NCBI GenBank assembly: GCA_028823345.1
Contig: JAPKBR010000037.1
Coordinates: 1-33,560 of the forward strand
Length of the DNA stretch: 33,560 bases
Source: Planctomycetota bacterium
Lineage (GTDB): Bacteria > Planctomycetota > UBA1135 > GCA-002686595
Direction of reading: 5' to 3'
Shown: in pieces, positions 1 through 8,366 of the stretch
Layout of the letters: each line of letters begins with the position of its first letter
How positions within the stretch are numbered: the first letter of the stretch is position 1
The notes under the pieces: generated by a model
Seen by the model: only the letters and a program-made list of their open reading frames with translations
The model's database searches: none
What the model was told of the DNA's origin: nothing
Made by a program: the position numbers and the translations under genes

Positions 1-453
1 GTGCGGCATGCGGAAAAAGATAGGACGGAGCGCAAAGACCCGAAATTGACCGAGGCGGGGGTCATGCGGGCCCGTGAGCTTTCGAGAATGCTGGCAAGCT
101 CTGGCGTCACTCATATTTATTCCACGCCGTACCGTCGCACCCGGGCCACGGTGGCTCCCACGGCCGAGGCCATGAAGCTTGAGATCCAGGAGTACTCTCC
201 ACGGGACCTTTCGGGCTTCGCCAAGCAGCTCGCGGGGTTGCCGCCGGGCTCGGTGGCACTTGTGGCAGGGCACTCGAACACAACCCCCAGCCTCGTGCTG
301 GCCCTAGGTGGGGACATTGCCGAGCTCGAAAGCCTGGACGGAGTTCCCGCCCTGGGCGACACGCAATACGACCGCCTCTTCGTGACGACTCTGCCCCCAG
401 CTGGTCATCGGGCGAAGACCATTGAGTTGCGTTTTGGGAAGGAAACCAAGTAG
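1..453 (+). CDS. Histidine phosphatase family protein (SixA/phosphoglycerate-mutase-like), 5' end missing
   Basis: The first codons read V-R-H-A-E-K, the catalytic R-H-x-E/G motif of the histidine phosphatase superfamily. In the family a beta strand of roughly 5-15 residues precedes this motif, so the true start lies before base 1 and the GTG at base 1 is an internal Val. A second conserved His appears in the motif GHSNTTP near residue 91 of the visible part, and an S-T-P-Y-R-R-T segment near residue 40 fits the phosphate pocket. Members remove phosphate from phosphohistidine, sugars or small metabolites through a phosphohistidine intermediate; the substrate here cannot be told. The visible 150 residues match a short single-domain SixA-like protein. 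The gene converges with the PVC cytochrome gene, with 54 bases between the stops. Confidence 0.85.
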   Translation: MRHAEKDRTERKDPKLTEAGVMRARELSRMLASSGVTHIYSTPYRRTRATVAPTAEAMKLEIQEYSPRDLSGFAKQLAGLPPGSVALVAGHSNTTPSLVLALGGDIAELESLDGVPALGDTQYDRLFVTTLPPAGHRAKTIELRFGKETK

Positions 454-507
454 CGGGATCTCGGCAAGCGACTGCCCCGAGAAGTGTTCGCCAGCCACCT
501 TCCCGGG

Positions 508-3500
508 TCAGAGGCTTAACAGATAACCGAGCAAGTCGCTGACTTCCTGGTCCGTGAGTGGATCCAACAAGCCCTCGGGCATGAGGGACAAACGGTCGAA
601 GCGCATGGAAGTGATTTCCTCCCGGGGGATTCTTTGGTCGGGTCGGTCACGGCGGCGGAGGAGGATCGAGGCCTCGTCTTGGCCCGCCAAGAATCCATCG
701 AGGAGCTCGCCGCCGGTTTCCACAAGCAAGGTGCGGTAGCCGGATTCGACACCGGCGTTGGGGGTCAGGATGGAGCGCAATAGGCCTTCGATTTTCTTCG
801 CGCCAACCCCGTCGAGAACCGGGCCGATGTCCGCGCCTTGCCCGGCGACAACGTGGCAAGCGGCGCAGTGGGTGGCAAAGAGTGCCTGGCCCCGGGGGAG
901 GTCGGCGGGCGCCTGACCCAAGGAACGGAATCGCTCGAAGAGAGCGGATTCAGCAGCGGCCTCCTCGGGAGTCTGGGTGGGCGGGCCTAGGGGGATGCGC
1001 TCGATCTTGGTGTCGCCAAGCAACTTGACGCTTTGGCCCGGCAGGACCAGGATCAGAGATTCGTGGGCGCTGACATCCAATTGCAGACGCGATGCTTGAG
1101 CAATCTCTTCTGCGCTGCGCGCTCTACCCCACAAGCGCCACTGGGCCATGTGGCCATGGGTACCGCTGGGAGGAGTGGTGGCCCCGACGTCCAAGCCCTC
1201 GAAGCGCTCGGGCGTTGGCTTGTGGGAAGTCTGGTTCAGTTCCCCTTGCAAGTAAAGGCACATGAAGCCCGACGCGTCCCGGGTCATGGCCACGTGGGTC
1301 CAGACTCCCGGGATAATGGGACGCGTGGCGATGATCACGTCATTGAAGTTTGGTCCGCACCAAAGACGGGGGAGGCCCGCGGCGAAATTGAAATCAAAGT
1401 TGCCTTCACCCATGAGCAACCCGTCGCCGTTTGTAATTCCGGGTTTCATGCGCACCCAGGCCTCAAGAGTGAAGGGGCCGTCGATGGTTAGGTTCGTGTC
1501 CACGCGATCCTCGCCGCCTCCGTTGAAGTGCAACACAGAAACCCAAGAGCGGGCCACTTCCTCGCGCAGGGATTCCACGAGAGGGTCAGGGCCAAGAACA
1601 TCTTCCAGGCGTGCAATGCCTCGGGCGTCAAGGAAGTCCATGGTGATGTCTCCTTCCATAAGGGCTTCGGCTAGACGCCTAGCCCTTGCATTGCTGGCCA
1701 ACAGTGACGTAAACACCGACTGACGTAAACTGGCACCAAGGAAAGGCCAAAGCTCAACTGCCAAGCTAAAGGCCTCATCTCCAGGAATGCGCGCCAAGGC
1801 ATCCGCTGCCACGCGCCGCACGGGACTACCGGGGAGCTCGGCCTTGGCCCACGCAAAGAAGAGTTCGGCGTCATCACTACCCAACTCAGAAAGAGCGGCG
1901 AGACATGTTTGGGCTCGTTTTGCAGTGGATCCTTGCAGCAAGGCCTTCACGTCCGGTTCCAGGTCAACCAGCCGCAACTCTAGCGCACTGCGCAAGAGCA
2001 AGTCTTCCGACGCGCCTCCGGGCTCCTCCTGCACAAGTGCCCGTAGGGTCCGGATCAAGATAGGCGCGAGGTCCTTGCTCGCCCACCGCTCGCCTTGATC
2101 CAACACCAAACCAAGAGTCGCCTTGCGCGATACGGGCGCGGCCAGCAGTCCCACCACCGCTTCCCGCACCGATGGTTGATCGGTGTGCTGCCCCAAGAGC
2201 GACAGCTGTTGCTTGTTGGGCACCAAGCCCGCGCGGGCGAGTTCCTTGGCCAAGACCTCGGCTCCGGCGCTGCCACCCATGCAGACCGCGGCGAACAGAG
2301 GCTCCGAGACCGCCCCTGGTGTCTCGACCAAGGCCTGAATTTCTTGGCTGTGGCCCTCCAAGGCCACACGCACTTTACTGCGCTCGAAGGCGATGTCCGC
2401 AGCCCAAAGCCGGTTCGAGCCGGCCGCGTCCAAGGGGCGCGCCATTCGCAGAAGGAGCCCCGTATGACTCGCGCTCATAGGGGCCATTGCTCCCAGAGCA
2501 TCGATCACCGCAAAACGCACCCGCGGGTCCAACTCACCGGGAGCCGAAGCCAACATATGCGCTAGATCATCGGTATTCTTCGCAACCTGAACGGTGAGCC
2601 GCGCCGCTTCCCGCCGCAACGCGGATTCTTGGTCCTTGAACAAATTCCCAAGCACTTCTGCCCGCAAGCTGCCCAAGTCCTCAAGACACCAAAGGGCCAA
2701 GACCCTGGCAGAAGTTCGTGCGCCATGATCCTGGGCCATTGCCTCCAACTCGTCGACTAGCTCCAGAGCGCGCCGTGCCCCGATCTGGTGCCAAGCAGCA
2801 CGCGAAGCCCAAGTGCTCTTGGAATCCAAAGTACTCACAAGCTCGGGATTTGTCAGGCTCGCCACGTCCACAGGGGGCGTGCGCTCCTGGGACTCATGCC
2901 GAATACGCCACACACGACTATTGGTCTTGTCCCGGTCCGGATGGTCCCGCGACACCTCGTTGTGGGAGATGATCGGGTTGTACCAATCCACCACATAGAG
3001 ACAGCCATCGGGGCCAAAGTGAATCGCGACCGGCCGAAAGTTCTTGTCGAGAGAAGTCAGAAATTCCGGGGCGAGTTCCAAACTAACCTCGCTGAGCTCC
3101 GTCTCGGAACGGCTGGCCCGAATCCCTTGAATCTTGCTCAGGATCGGATTCGCGAGGAGAAACGTGCGGTCCCAAGGACTGGGAAAGCCTCCTCGATCTT
3201 CGCTCAAGGCGAGCCCTGATAGCCCCGTACCCCCCATTTTAAATTCCGCAAGGGGAAGACGAAAGGGAGTATGGGATCGGAAGCGGTGACTGCCGATTCC
3301 TGGGTAACTTGCGCCGTGTTCAAATGGAACCAGGGGGAAGCCAAGGTCGTTGGCCTCTTGGATCCACTTGTCCCCCTCCCGGTCGATCACAAAACCCCAA
3401 ATGTTGTTGAGCCCAACCCCTGCGATCTCAAACTGGCTGCCATCCAATTGAAAGCGTCCCACCTTGCACTGGTTGAAAGTGGTTTCCACACCGGCGGTGG

Positions 3501-4734
3501 TGCGTACCTGGGACGAATTGAACGCACCCTGGGCCATGTAGACCCAGCCCCCTGGAGCACGCACAAAGCGGTGGGGCAAGAGGTGCGAATCCTGGATGCC
3601 AAAACCACTGAGTACCACTTCTTTGCTGTCCGCGAGGCCATCCCCATCCGTGTCGCTCATGCGCCAAATGTTCGCGCCTTCTCCCACCAGTACGCTTTCC
3701 GCACCACGCACCCCGGTGGGCAAGATCGCCATGGGAATCACTAAGCCCTTGGCGAAAGTGCGGGGTACCTGCACGCCCTCCGCCCAAGGAGTCTCGAACA
3801 CCAATACCCGATCACGCCCGCCGCGGGCGTATAGCGCTGCGGCTTCGGAACTCTCGTTGCCATCGATGGGGTACTCCACGGCGGTCACAGCCCACATACG
3901 CCCGTGGTCATCAAAGGCGATGTCCACGATCTTATTGCTCTCCGGTTCACAGGCCACCAACTCGGCGCTGAAACCGGGTGCGAGGGTGAACCCCGCGCGC
4001 TCCGCTTGCGCACTTTGGATTTCACCCTTGCCCTGATTCTTGAGCGACTGCTGCTTGTCCCAACGCCGCCAGGTCATGGCACCAGAGGTCGCAGAGAGCT
4101 TGCTCAAACGAATGTTGCGTACCTGCACGAGCGCCTTGCCACCACTATGCACCTGGATCCCGATTTGTCCATCGAGGGGAATGTCCAGTTCGCCTTCGAT
4201 GTAGTCCAGGGCCGGGACGCCGTTGATCCAGGATCGGATGCGCGAGCCAACGGCCAGAATGCGGTAGGTGTTCCATTCCCCCGGCAAGACCGCCGCTTCC
4301 ACAGCCGTGAGGTCCTTAGAGGTAGACAGCACCCGGTTGCGTCGGGATTCGTCATAGAGCTTGCCCCACCATCCATCCCCCGCGTCCACCTGATAGCCCG
4401 TCATCTCTGAGCTATCAGAAACCCGGCGGCTGCGAATCTGAATGCCTGAGTTCACAAAACCACCTGCGCCGGTGATGCGGATCTCAAGGTTCAGATCGAA
4501 GTTCCCATAGCCCGCGTCCGTGGCTAAGAAAGTGTTGTGGGGAACATTGGTGGTCAGAGAGCCACCTGTGATGACTCCGTCTTCCACACGCCACCACTGC
4601 CGGTCCCCCTCCAGGGTGCCCCAGCCGGAAAGGGTCTCCCCGTCAAAGATGCTGACCCCGGGGGCCTCATCTTGAGCTGACACGGGCAAACAACAACAGA
4701 CACTGGCAAGCAGGCTTATATGGAGGAAACTCAT
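508..4734 (-). CDS. PVC-type multidomain membrane dehydrogenase / cytochrome c with DUF1080-like N-terminus
   Basis: A 1408-residue exported protein built as a mosaic. Residues 1-20 form a signal peptide ending near VSAQ. About 25-212 is a DUF1080/LamG-like sugar-associated domain (SIFDGETLSGW start). About 245-615 is the PVC-type dehydrogenase beta-propeller (GFSAELVACEPESNKI, later CLYVVDWYNPIISHNE). About 620-1050 is alpha-helical HEAT-like repeat. About 1085-1235 is a second concanavalin/LamG-like domain (GPFTLEAWVRMKPG). The C-terminus is a cytochrome c domain with heme motif C-A-A-C-H at residues 1290-1294 and a likely Met ligand in LSLMPEGL. In Planctomycetota and Verrucomicrobiota such proteins are thought to oxidise sugars or polysaccharide fragments in the periplasm; the substrate here is unknown. 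Its ATG overlaps the stop of the upstream Dabb gene by 4 bases, so the two are probably translated together. Confidence 0.93.
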   Translation of the reverse strand: MSFLHISLLASVCCCLPVSAQDEAPGVSIFDGETLSGWGTLEGDRQWWRVEDGVITGGSLTTNVPHNTFLATDAGYGNFDLNLEIRITGAGGFVNSGIQIRSRRVSDSSEMTGYQVDAGDGWWGKLYDESRRNRVLSTSKDLTAVEAAVLPGEWNTYRILAVGSRIRSWINGVPALDYIEGELDIPLDGQIGIQVHSGGKALVQVRNIRLSKLSATSGAMTWRRWDKQQSLKNQGKGEIQSAQAERAGFTLAPGFSAELVACEPESNKIVDIAFDDHGRMWAVTAVEYPIDGNESSEAAALYARGGRDRVLVFETPWAEGVQVPRTFAKGLVIPMAILPTGVRGAESVLVGEGANIWRMSDTDGDGLADSKEVVLSGFGIQDSHLLPHRFVRAPGGWVYMAQGAFNSSQVRTTAGVETTFNQCKVGRFQLDGSQFEIAGVGLNNIWGFVIDREGDKWIQEANDLGFPLVPFEHGASYPGIGSHRFRSHTPFRLPLAEFKMGGTGLSGLALSEDRGGFPSPWDRTFLLANPILSKIQGIRASRSETELSEVSLELAPEFLTSLDKNFRPVAIHFGPDGCLYVVDWYNPIISHNEVSRDHPDRDKTNSRVWRIRHESQERTPPVDVASLTNPELVSTLDSKSTWASRAAWHQIGARRALELVDELEAMAQDHGARTSARVLALWCLEDLGSLRAEVLGNLFKDQESALRREAARLTVQVAKNTDDLAHMLASAPGELDPRVRFAVIDALGAMAPMSASHTGLLLRMARPLDAAGSNRLWAADIAFERSKVRVALEGHSQEIQALVETPGAVSEPLFAAVCMGGSAGAEVLAKELARAGLVPNKQQLSLLGQHTDQPSVREAVVGLLAAPVSRKATLGLVLDQGERWASKDLAPILIRTLRALVQEEPGGASEDLLLRSALELRLVDLEPDVKALLQGSTAKRAQTCLAALSELGSDDAELFFAWAKAELPGSPVRRVAADALARIPGDEAFSLAVELWPFLGASLRQSVFTSLLASNARARRLAEALMEGDITMDFLDARGIARLEDVLGPDPLVESLREEVARSWVSVLHFNGGGEDRVDTNLTIDGPFTLEAWVRMKPGITNGDGLLMGEGNFDFNFAAGLPRLWCGPNFNDVIIATRPIIPGVWTHVAMTRDASGFMCLYLQGELNQTSHKPTPERFEGLDVGATTPPSGTHGHMAQWRLWGRARSAEEIAQASRLQLDVSAHESLILVLPGQSVKLLGDTKIERIPLGPPTQTPEEAAAESALFERFRSLGQAPADLPRGQALFATHCAACHVVAGQGADIGPVLDGVGAKKIEGLLRSILTPNAGVESGYRTLLVETGGELLDGFLAGQDEASILLRRRDRPDQRIPREEITSMRFDRLSLMPEGLLDPLTDQEVSDLLGYLLSL

Positions 4735-5033
4735 ACGGAAAAGTCGAAGACAACAATGCGAGCGAGCCGGGGCAGGATCAGTGTTTTTACCACCTCGTGA
4801 TCGGGATGAGGTAGGTAAGCATCTCGAGCTTCACTGCTCTCGAAGGTCATCACAAACCCGTGGGTATATCCGTCGTTCAGACCCTCGCCGCTTTCGTAGG
4901 GCCCACAAAGGACTTCTTCCAGTCCAGGGATCTTCCCCACCATTCCTTTGAGGGCACCGAAGCATTCGTCGATGTCCTGCTCGGTCACCTGGGGTTGAAA
5001 CTCAAAGACGCCGAAGTGCTTGACCTGTGCCAT
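4731..5033 (-). CDS. Dabb (stress-responsive alpha/beta-barrel) domain protein
   Basis: A 100-residue protein of the dimeric alpha/beta barrel (Dabb) family. It shows the usual pattern: an H-F-G-V-F-E-F strand at the start, the segment VLCGPYESGEGLNDGYTHGFVMTFES in the middle, and a late H-P-D-H-E-V-V motif around residue 80. It is full length for a single-domain Dabb protein. Family members act as small soluble dimers, some as cyclases or dehydratases and many with unknown role. The stop codon overlaps the start of the downstream PVC cytochrome gene in an ATGA arrangement. This pairing suggests a shared role in carbon-compound oxidation, but that is only inference. It is divergent from the decarboxylase gene, with about 200 bases between that must hold both promoters. 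Confidence 0.87.
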   Translation of the reverse strand: MAQVKHFGVFEFQPQVTEQDIDECFGALKGMVGKIPGLEEVLCGPYESGEGLNDGYTHGFVMTFESSEARDAYLPHPDHEVVKTLILPRLARIVVFDFSV

Positions 5034-5231
5034 GGGGGAATTCGTTGGGATGGGAGTGATCTGGAACGTTCCTATCTTAGACCTGCTCGACCCGCAGCGC
5101 CCTACGGAACCTCGTATGAAGGCTCCAACGGGTCGTGCAAGAAGTCAAATGGGAGATAGGATCTCGATGATATTGGGCAAGAAGGGCCCGAGAGGGCTAT
5201 CCTATTCTGGTCCCCCGCCAGGGCACACTCC

Positions 5232-6659
5232 ATGACCAGTCAGCAAGCTGAGATCGCCGCCCTTTTTGAGAACGCTGCACGCCTAGCGGCAGAAAGCCTG
5301 CAGGAACAATCGGATCCAAACCAACCGGTAGTGAATTGGATCGGGCCGGAAGACTTGACCCAGGCCTTGGAGTTGGAACTACCCGCAGAGGGGCGCGGGC
5401 TTGGAAGCGTTTTGGAGATCGCGCGCAAGACCTTGCACTTCAGTGTCCGCACGGGACATCCGCGTTTTGTGAACCAGCTTTTTGGTGGCAGCGATCCGGC
5501 AGCCATCGTTGGTGAGTGGATCACGGCCCTGAGCAACACATCCATGTACACCTATGAAGCCGCTCCCGTAGGCACGGTGGTCGAGGTGGCCCTGATCAAG
5601 AGGCTGTGTGACCTGGTCGGCTTTCCCGAAGGCGAAGGGGTTTTTGCGCCGGGCGGATCGATCTCTAACCTGATGAGCGTGTTAAGCGCAAGGCAACGGG
5701 CCTTCCCCCATGTGAAGCAACACGGCCTCCGGGAAGGCGAACGTCCTGTGATGTTCGCTTCCGCCGAGTCCCACTATTCGATTCCCCGGGCGGGCATTGT
5801 CTGCGGCCTGGGCCATGACGCAACCATCTCCGTGCCGGTAGACGAGGTGGGCCGTATGCGCGTGGATGAATTGGAACGACTAATTCAAGAGCAAAAGCGT
5901 GTAGGCCGCACTCCTTTCTACGTGGCCGCTACCGCGGGGACGACCGTCGCGGGTGCATTTGATCCGATTGGTGAGATCGCCGCGGTCGCCCGGCGACATG
6001 GTTTATGGTTGCACATTGATGGTTCCTACGGGGGCAGCGCGTTGCTCTCGAAGAAATACAGCGGCTTGCTGGCTGGCAGCGAATTGGCCGATTCCATGAC
6101 TTGGAATCCCCACAAGATGATGGGTATTCCCCTCGCCTCGTCGGCCACGCTCATGCGCGAGCCTGGACACCTTGAGGCTGCCTTGGCCATGAACGCGGAC
6201 TACCTGCTCCATGAGGACTCCGATCCCCAATGGAACTTGGGGGACCGGAGTCTGCAATGTGGTCGACGAGTGGACGCACTCAAGCTCTGGTTTGCTTGGC
6301 AAGTGCACGGAGACATCGGCTTCGAACGACGAGTGGATGGGCTGTTCGACCAAGCACAGAAATTTCGGCAGCTGCTCGCGGAGCGCCCCGGTTTCCGGTT
6401 GATCCGGGACCAAGAGGGCCCCAATGTCTGCTTCCGCTACTTACCTCCGGACCAACGGGATGCCCCGGCGGCAGAATGGCCGCGGCTGGAACATGAGGCC
6501 ACGATCAGAATCCGATCCCAACTCGCCCGAGAGGGCTCCTTCCTGATCAACTACGCATCCCTCGACGGTGCGGCGACCTTCCGGCTGGTGGCCAGCAACC
6601 CAAACACAACGGATTCTGACTTGACTGCACTGCTCGACGCCATCGAAGCCAAGGGCTGA
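5232..6659 (+). CDS. PLP-dependent group II decarboxylase (glutamate / cysteine sulfinate / aspartate decarboxylase-like)
   Basis: A 475-residue fold-type I PLP enzyme. The PLP lysine is K295 in TWNPHKMMG, the PLP-ring aspartate is D263 in LHIDGSYGG, and AATAGTTVAGAFDPI and FAPGGSISNLMSVLSARQ complete the cofactor site. The pattern NPHKMMG, QCGRRVD and F-N/V-N-Q-L-F-G-G resembles animal-type GAD65/67 and cysteine sulfinate decarboxylase more than E. coli GadB. Expected products are GABA, hypotaurine or beta-alanine; substrate choice cannot be read with certainty. The HIDGSYGG sequence replaces the more usual H-V-D-A-A-W-G-G, so the pocket may be altered. The start ATG follows the A/T-containing stretch CTATCCTATTCT by about 25 bases. 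The gene is monocistronic and converges with the HD-domain gene. Confidence 0.92.
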   Translation: MTSQQAEIAALFENAARLAAESLQEQSDPNQPVVNWIGPEDLTQALELELPAEGRGLGSVLEIARKTLHFSVRTGHPRFVNQLFGGSDPAAIVGEWITALSNTSMYTYEAAPVGTVVEVALIKRLCDLVGFPEGEGVFAPGGSISNLMSVLSARQRAFPHVKQHGLREGERPVMFASAESHYSIPRAGIVCGLGHDATISVPVDEVGRMRVDELERLIQEQKRVGRTPFYVAATAGTTVAGAFDPIGEIAAVARRHGLWLHIDGSYGGSALLSKKYSGLLAGSELADSMTWNPHKMMGIPLASSATLMREPGHLEAALAMNADYLLHEDSDPQWNLGDRSLQCGRRVDALKLWFAWQVHGDIGFERRVDGLFDQAQKFRQLLAERPGFRLIRDQEGPNVCFRYLPPDQRDAPAAEWPRLEHEATIRIRSQLAREGSFLINYASLDGAATFRLVASNPNTTDSDLTALLDAIEAKG

Positions 6660-6680
6660 TGGGTCCCAGGAAACGCTGAT

Positions 6681-8063
6681 TCAGTCAGGGATGCTGTAGA
6701 CGTTGCTTGCTCCGACCAATTCCGAGGCCGCGACTTCCTGGACCTTGCGCAGAACGACAGGATCCGAAGTATCGGCCAGCACGTAGAACTTCCAAAGGTC
6801 TCGATAAGCCCGGGAAAGATCATTCAGGCGCGGCACGCGATCCGCATAGGCGGAAAGGGGCTCCACCAAGCTTGCACCAGGCCAGAGCACATGGATGCGT
6901 GCTTCCTTGAGCTGCATACGCTTGGCGGGACAGTAGATGATGATCTGAACCTTTTGGCCTGTGGCAAAGTGCACCAATTCCGAGATACGCCCCTCGGTTT
7001 CAATCCGGCGAGCGGCTCCCCCAGAGGAGAAAAAGCGGCTGGTCAGTTCCTCTTGCGCTTTCTCGTTTTCATAACGCGGATAGACGCAGGCCCGTTTGTA
7101 GAGCTGCCGGCCACGATAGCGATGGACAAGGTCCGAAACCGTGCGGACAAGGTCGGGGTCCTTGGCTTTGGCGCTGGCCGTCAGGAGGATATCCAGAAGG
7201 GACTCGTCGGTGCAGTCGTAGAGGTCTTCCTCGCCCAAGACCTCTGCACGCACGCAGAGTTCCACGGCACGGGCGACTAGGGCTCCTGCTGCGACCTTTG
7301 CATGGTGGTAGTAGACCCGTTCACTAAAGGTGTAGCGCGAATCCAGCAAGCGCACGATCTCGCTCAAGATGTCTTCGCGCAAGAGGTCACGCTTAGCGAG
7401 ATCAATGTAGAGGTTGCTCGTGGCGCGATCGACCTTGAAGTAACTGGCCACACGCTCGTCCACCGCAACCTTGAGGCCGGTGAAGTAAGCATCCCGGGCA
7501 AGGTAGTCGAGAATATCCGCCGCAATGGTGCCGCCAATTATCTGGGACCAGTAAGGCGGGACCTCTTCTCGTCCCGGTGTCCCAGGCTTGGTCAAGACAC
7601 TCATGACTTGGCCGTGCAAACGAAGTTCTCTCAAGACCCGGCCAAGGGCGCGAGACGGGGCGAACATGCGCTCGTAACGATAGGCCGAATCGTGACGCTC
7701 GAACAAACCATCCTGGTCTTCGAGGCTATGTCCATGGGGCACATGGGTCACATCGTGCAGCAAAGCCGCGACGCGAATCACGCGGGCCTCCTCATCGTTC
7801 ACCGGCAGGGTTCTAGCCGGGTCCAGTTGGAAAGACAAATTGACCGAGTCAATCAGCTTCTGGGCCAGGTGAACCGTACCTATCGAGTGCTCAAAGCGCG
7901 TGTGCATCGCCCCAGGAAACACCAGGTGCGCCGCGCCCAACTGGCGGACGCCTCGCAAGCGCTGCATCTCGGGCGTATCGAGCAGCCGCAGCTCCTCGTG
8001 GGTCAAATAAATGTCACCGTGCACGGGATCGCGCAGGACCGAATATCGCTTGGGGGAGGCCAC
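6681..8063 (-). CDS. HD-domain phosphohydrolase (dGTPase/SAMHD1-like)
   Basis: A 460-residue soluble protein with an N-terminal HD domain. The metal-binding residues appear as H59 in HTRFEHSIG, H103-D104 in LLHDVTHVPHGH, and a later Asp in the segment ADILDYLARDAYFTG. The opening RDPVHGDIYLTHEELRLLD and PEMQRLRGVRQLG are typical of the YdhJ/SAMHD1/dGTPase-like branch. That branch hydrolyses dNTPs or other phosphate esters; the true substrate here is not known. The last third (about 300-460) carries no motif I recognise beyond the family tail. There is a 303-base gap to the subtilase gene upstream, and a terminator closes the subtilase transcript, so this gene should have its own promoter between 8064 and 8282. 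Confidence 0.9.
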   Translation of the reverse strand: MASPKRYSVLRDPVHGDIYLTHEELRLLDTPEMQRLRGVRQLGAAHLVFPGAMHTRFEHSIGTVHLAQKLIDSVNLSFQLDPARTLPVNDEEARVIRVAALLHDVTHVPHGHSLEDQDGLFERHDSAYRYERMFAPSRALGRVLRELRLHGQVMSVLTKPGTPGREEVPPYWSQIIGGTIAADILDYLARDAYFTGLKVAVDERVASYFKVDRATSNLYIDLAKRDLLREDILSEIVRLLDSRYTFSERVYYHHAKVAAGALVARAVELCVRAEVLGEEDLYDCTDESLLDILLTASAKAKDPDLVRTVSDLVHRYRGRQLYKRACVYPRYENEKAQEELTSRFFSSGGAARRIETEGRISELVHFATGQKVQIIIYCPAKRMQLKEARIHVLWPGASLVEPLSAYADRVPRLNDLSRAYRDLWKFYVLADTSDPVVLRKVQEVAASELVGASNVYSIPD

Positions 8064-8282
8064 GGGCGGAGAGGATACCCAGATCGAGGGCCGGGGCGAA
8101 TCCAGTAGTGCGCTACCAGGTACAAAACCACCCCATTCCCCGCGTGAGGCCAGGGCAGGGGGATTGCAAGCTCAGGCCGAGCCAGATCCAGACCTTGGCG
8201 ACGTCGCTGCTCCAGGTATTGACGGAAAAGTCGTCGTCAACCAACTCATCACGCCAGGGCAGCTTGAGCCAAGCAAAGAAAT
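8064..8282. other. Intergenic stretch upstream of the HD gene
   Basis: With the terminator and the subtilase stop this makes a 303-base gap. It should contain the promoter of the minus-strand HD gene, but I could not identify -35/-10 boxes with confidence. On the minus strand an open, Trp-rich reading frame runs through part of it, but it has no start codon or Shine-Dalgarno site and is not called. Confidence 0.4.
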
Positions 8283-8313
8283 AGGCGGGACCCGGAAAAT
8301 CCGGGTCCCGCCT
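8283..8313 (-). terminator. Perfect 14-bp hairpin terminator after the subtilase gene
   Basis: Two 14-base arms (8283-8296 and 8300-8313) are exact inverted complements around a 3-base A/T loop. On the minus strand the stem is followed by the T-rich run TATTTCTTTG. It lies 53 bases after the subtilase stop and fits an intrinsic terminator for that gene. Confidence 0.8.
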
Positions 8314-8366
8314 GTTCGCGAAGGGGGCTCAAGGAGCCCAAAACACTGGCTTTCAGCCTCTCTGGA

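Noticed and set aside
459..482. TCTCGG/CCGAGA inverted repeat between the convergent phosphatase and PVC cytochrome genes
   Set aside because: Only six pairs around a 12-base loop and no T-run, so it is too weak to call a terminator.
8114..8347. Trp-rich open frame on the minus strand between the subtilase and HD genes
   Set aside because: No start codon or Shine-Dalgarno site, stops just upstream in the same frame, and it includes the terminator hairpin.
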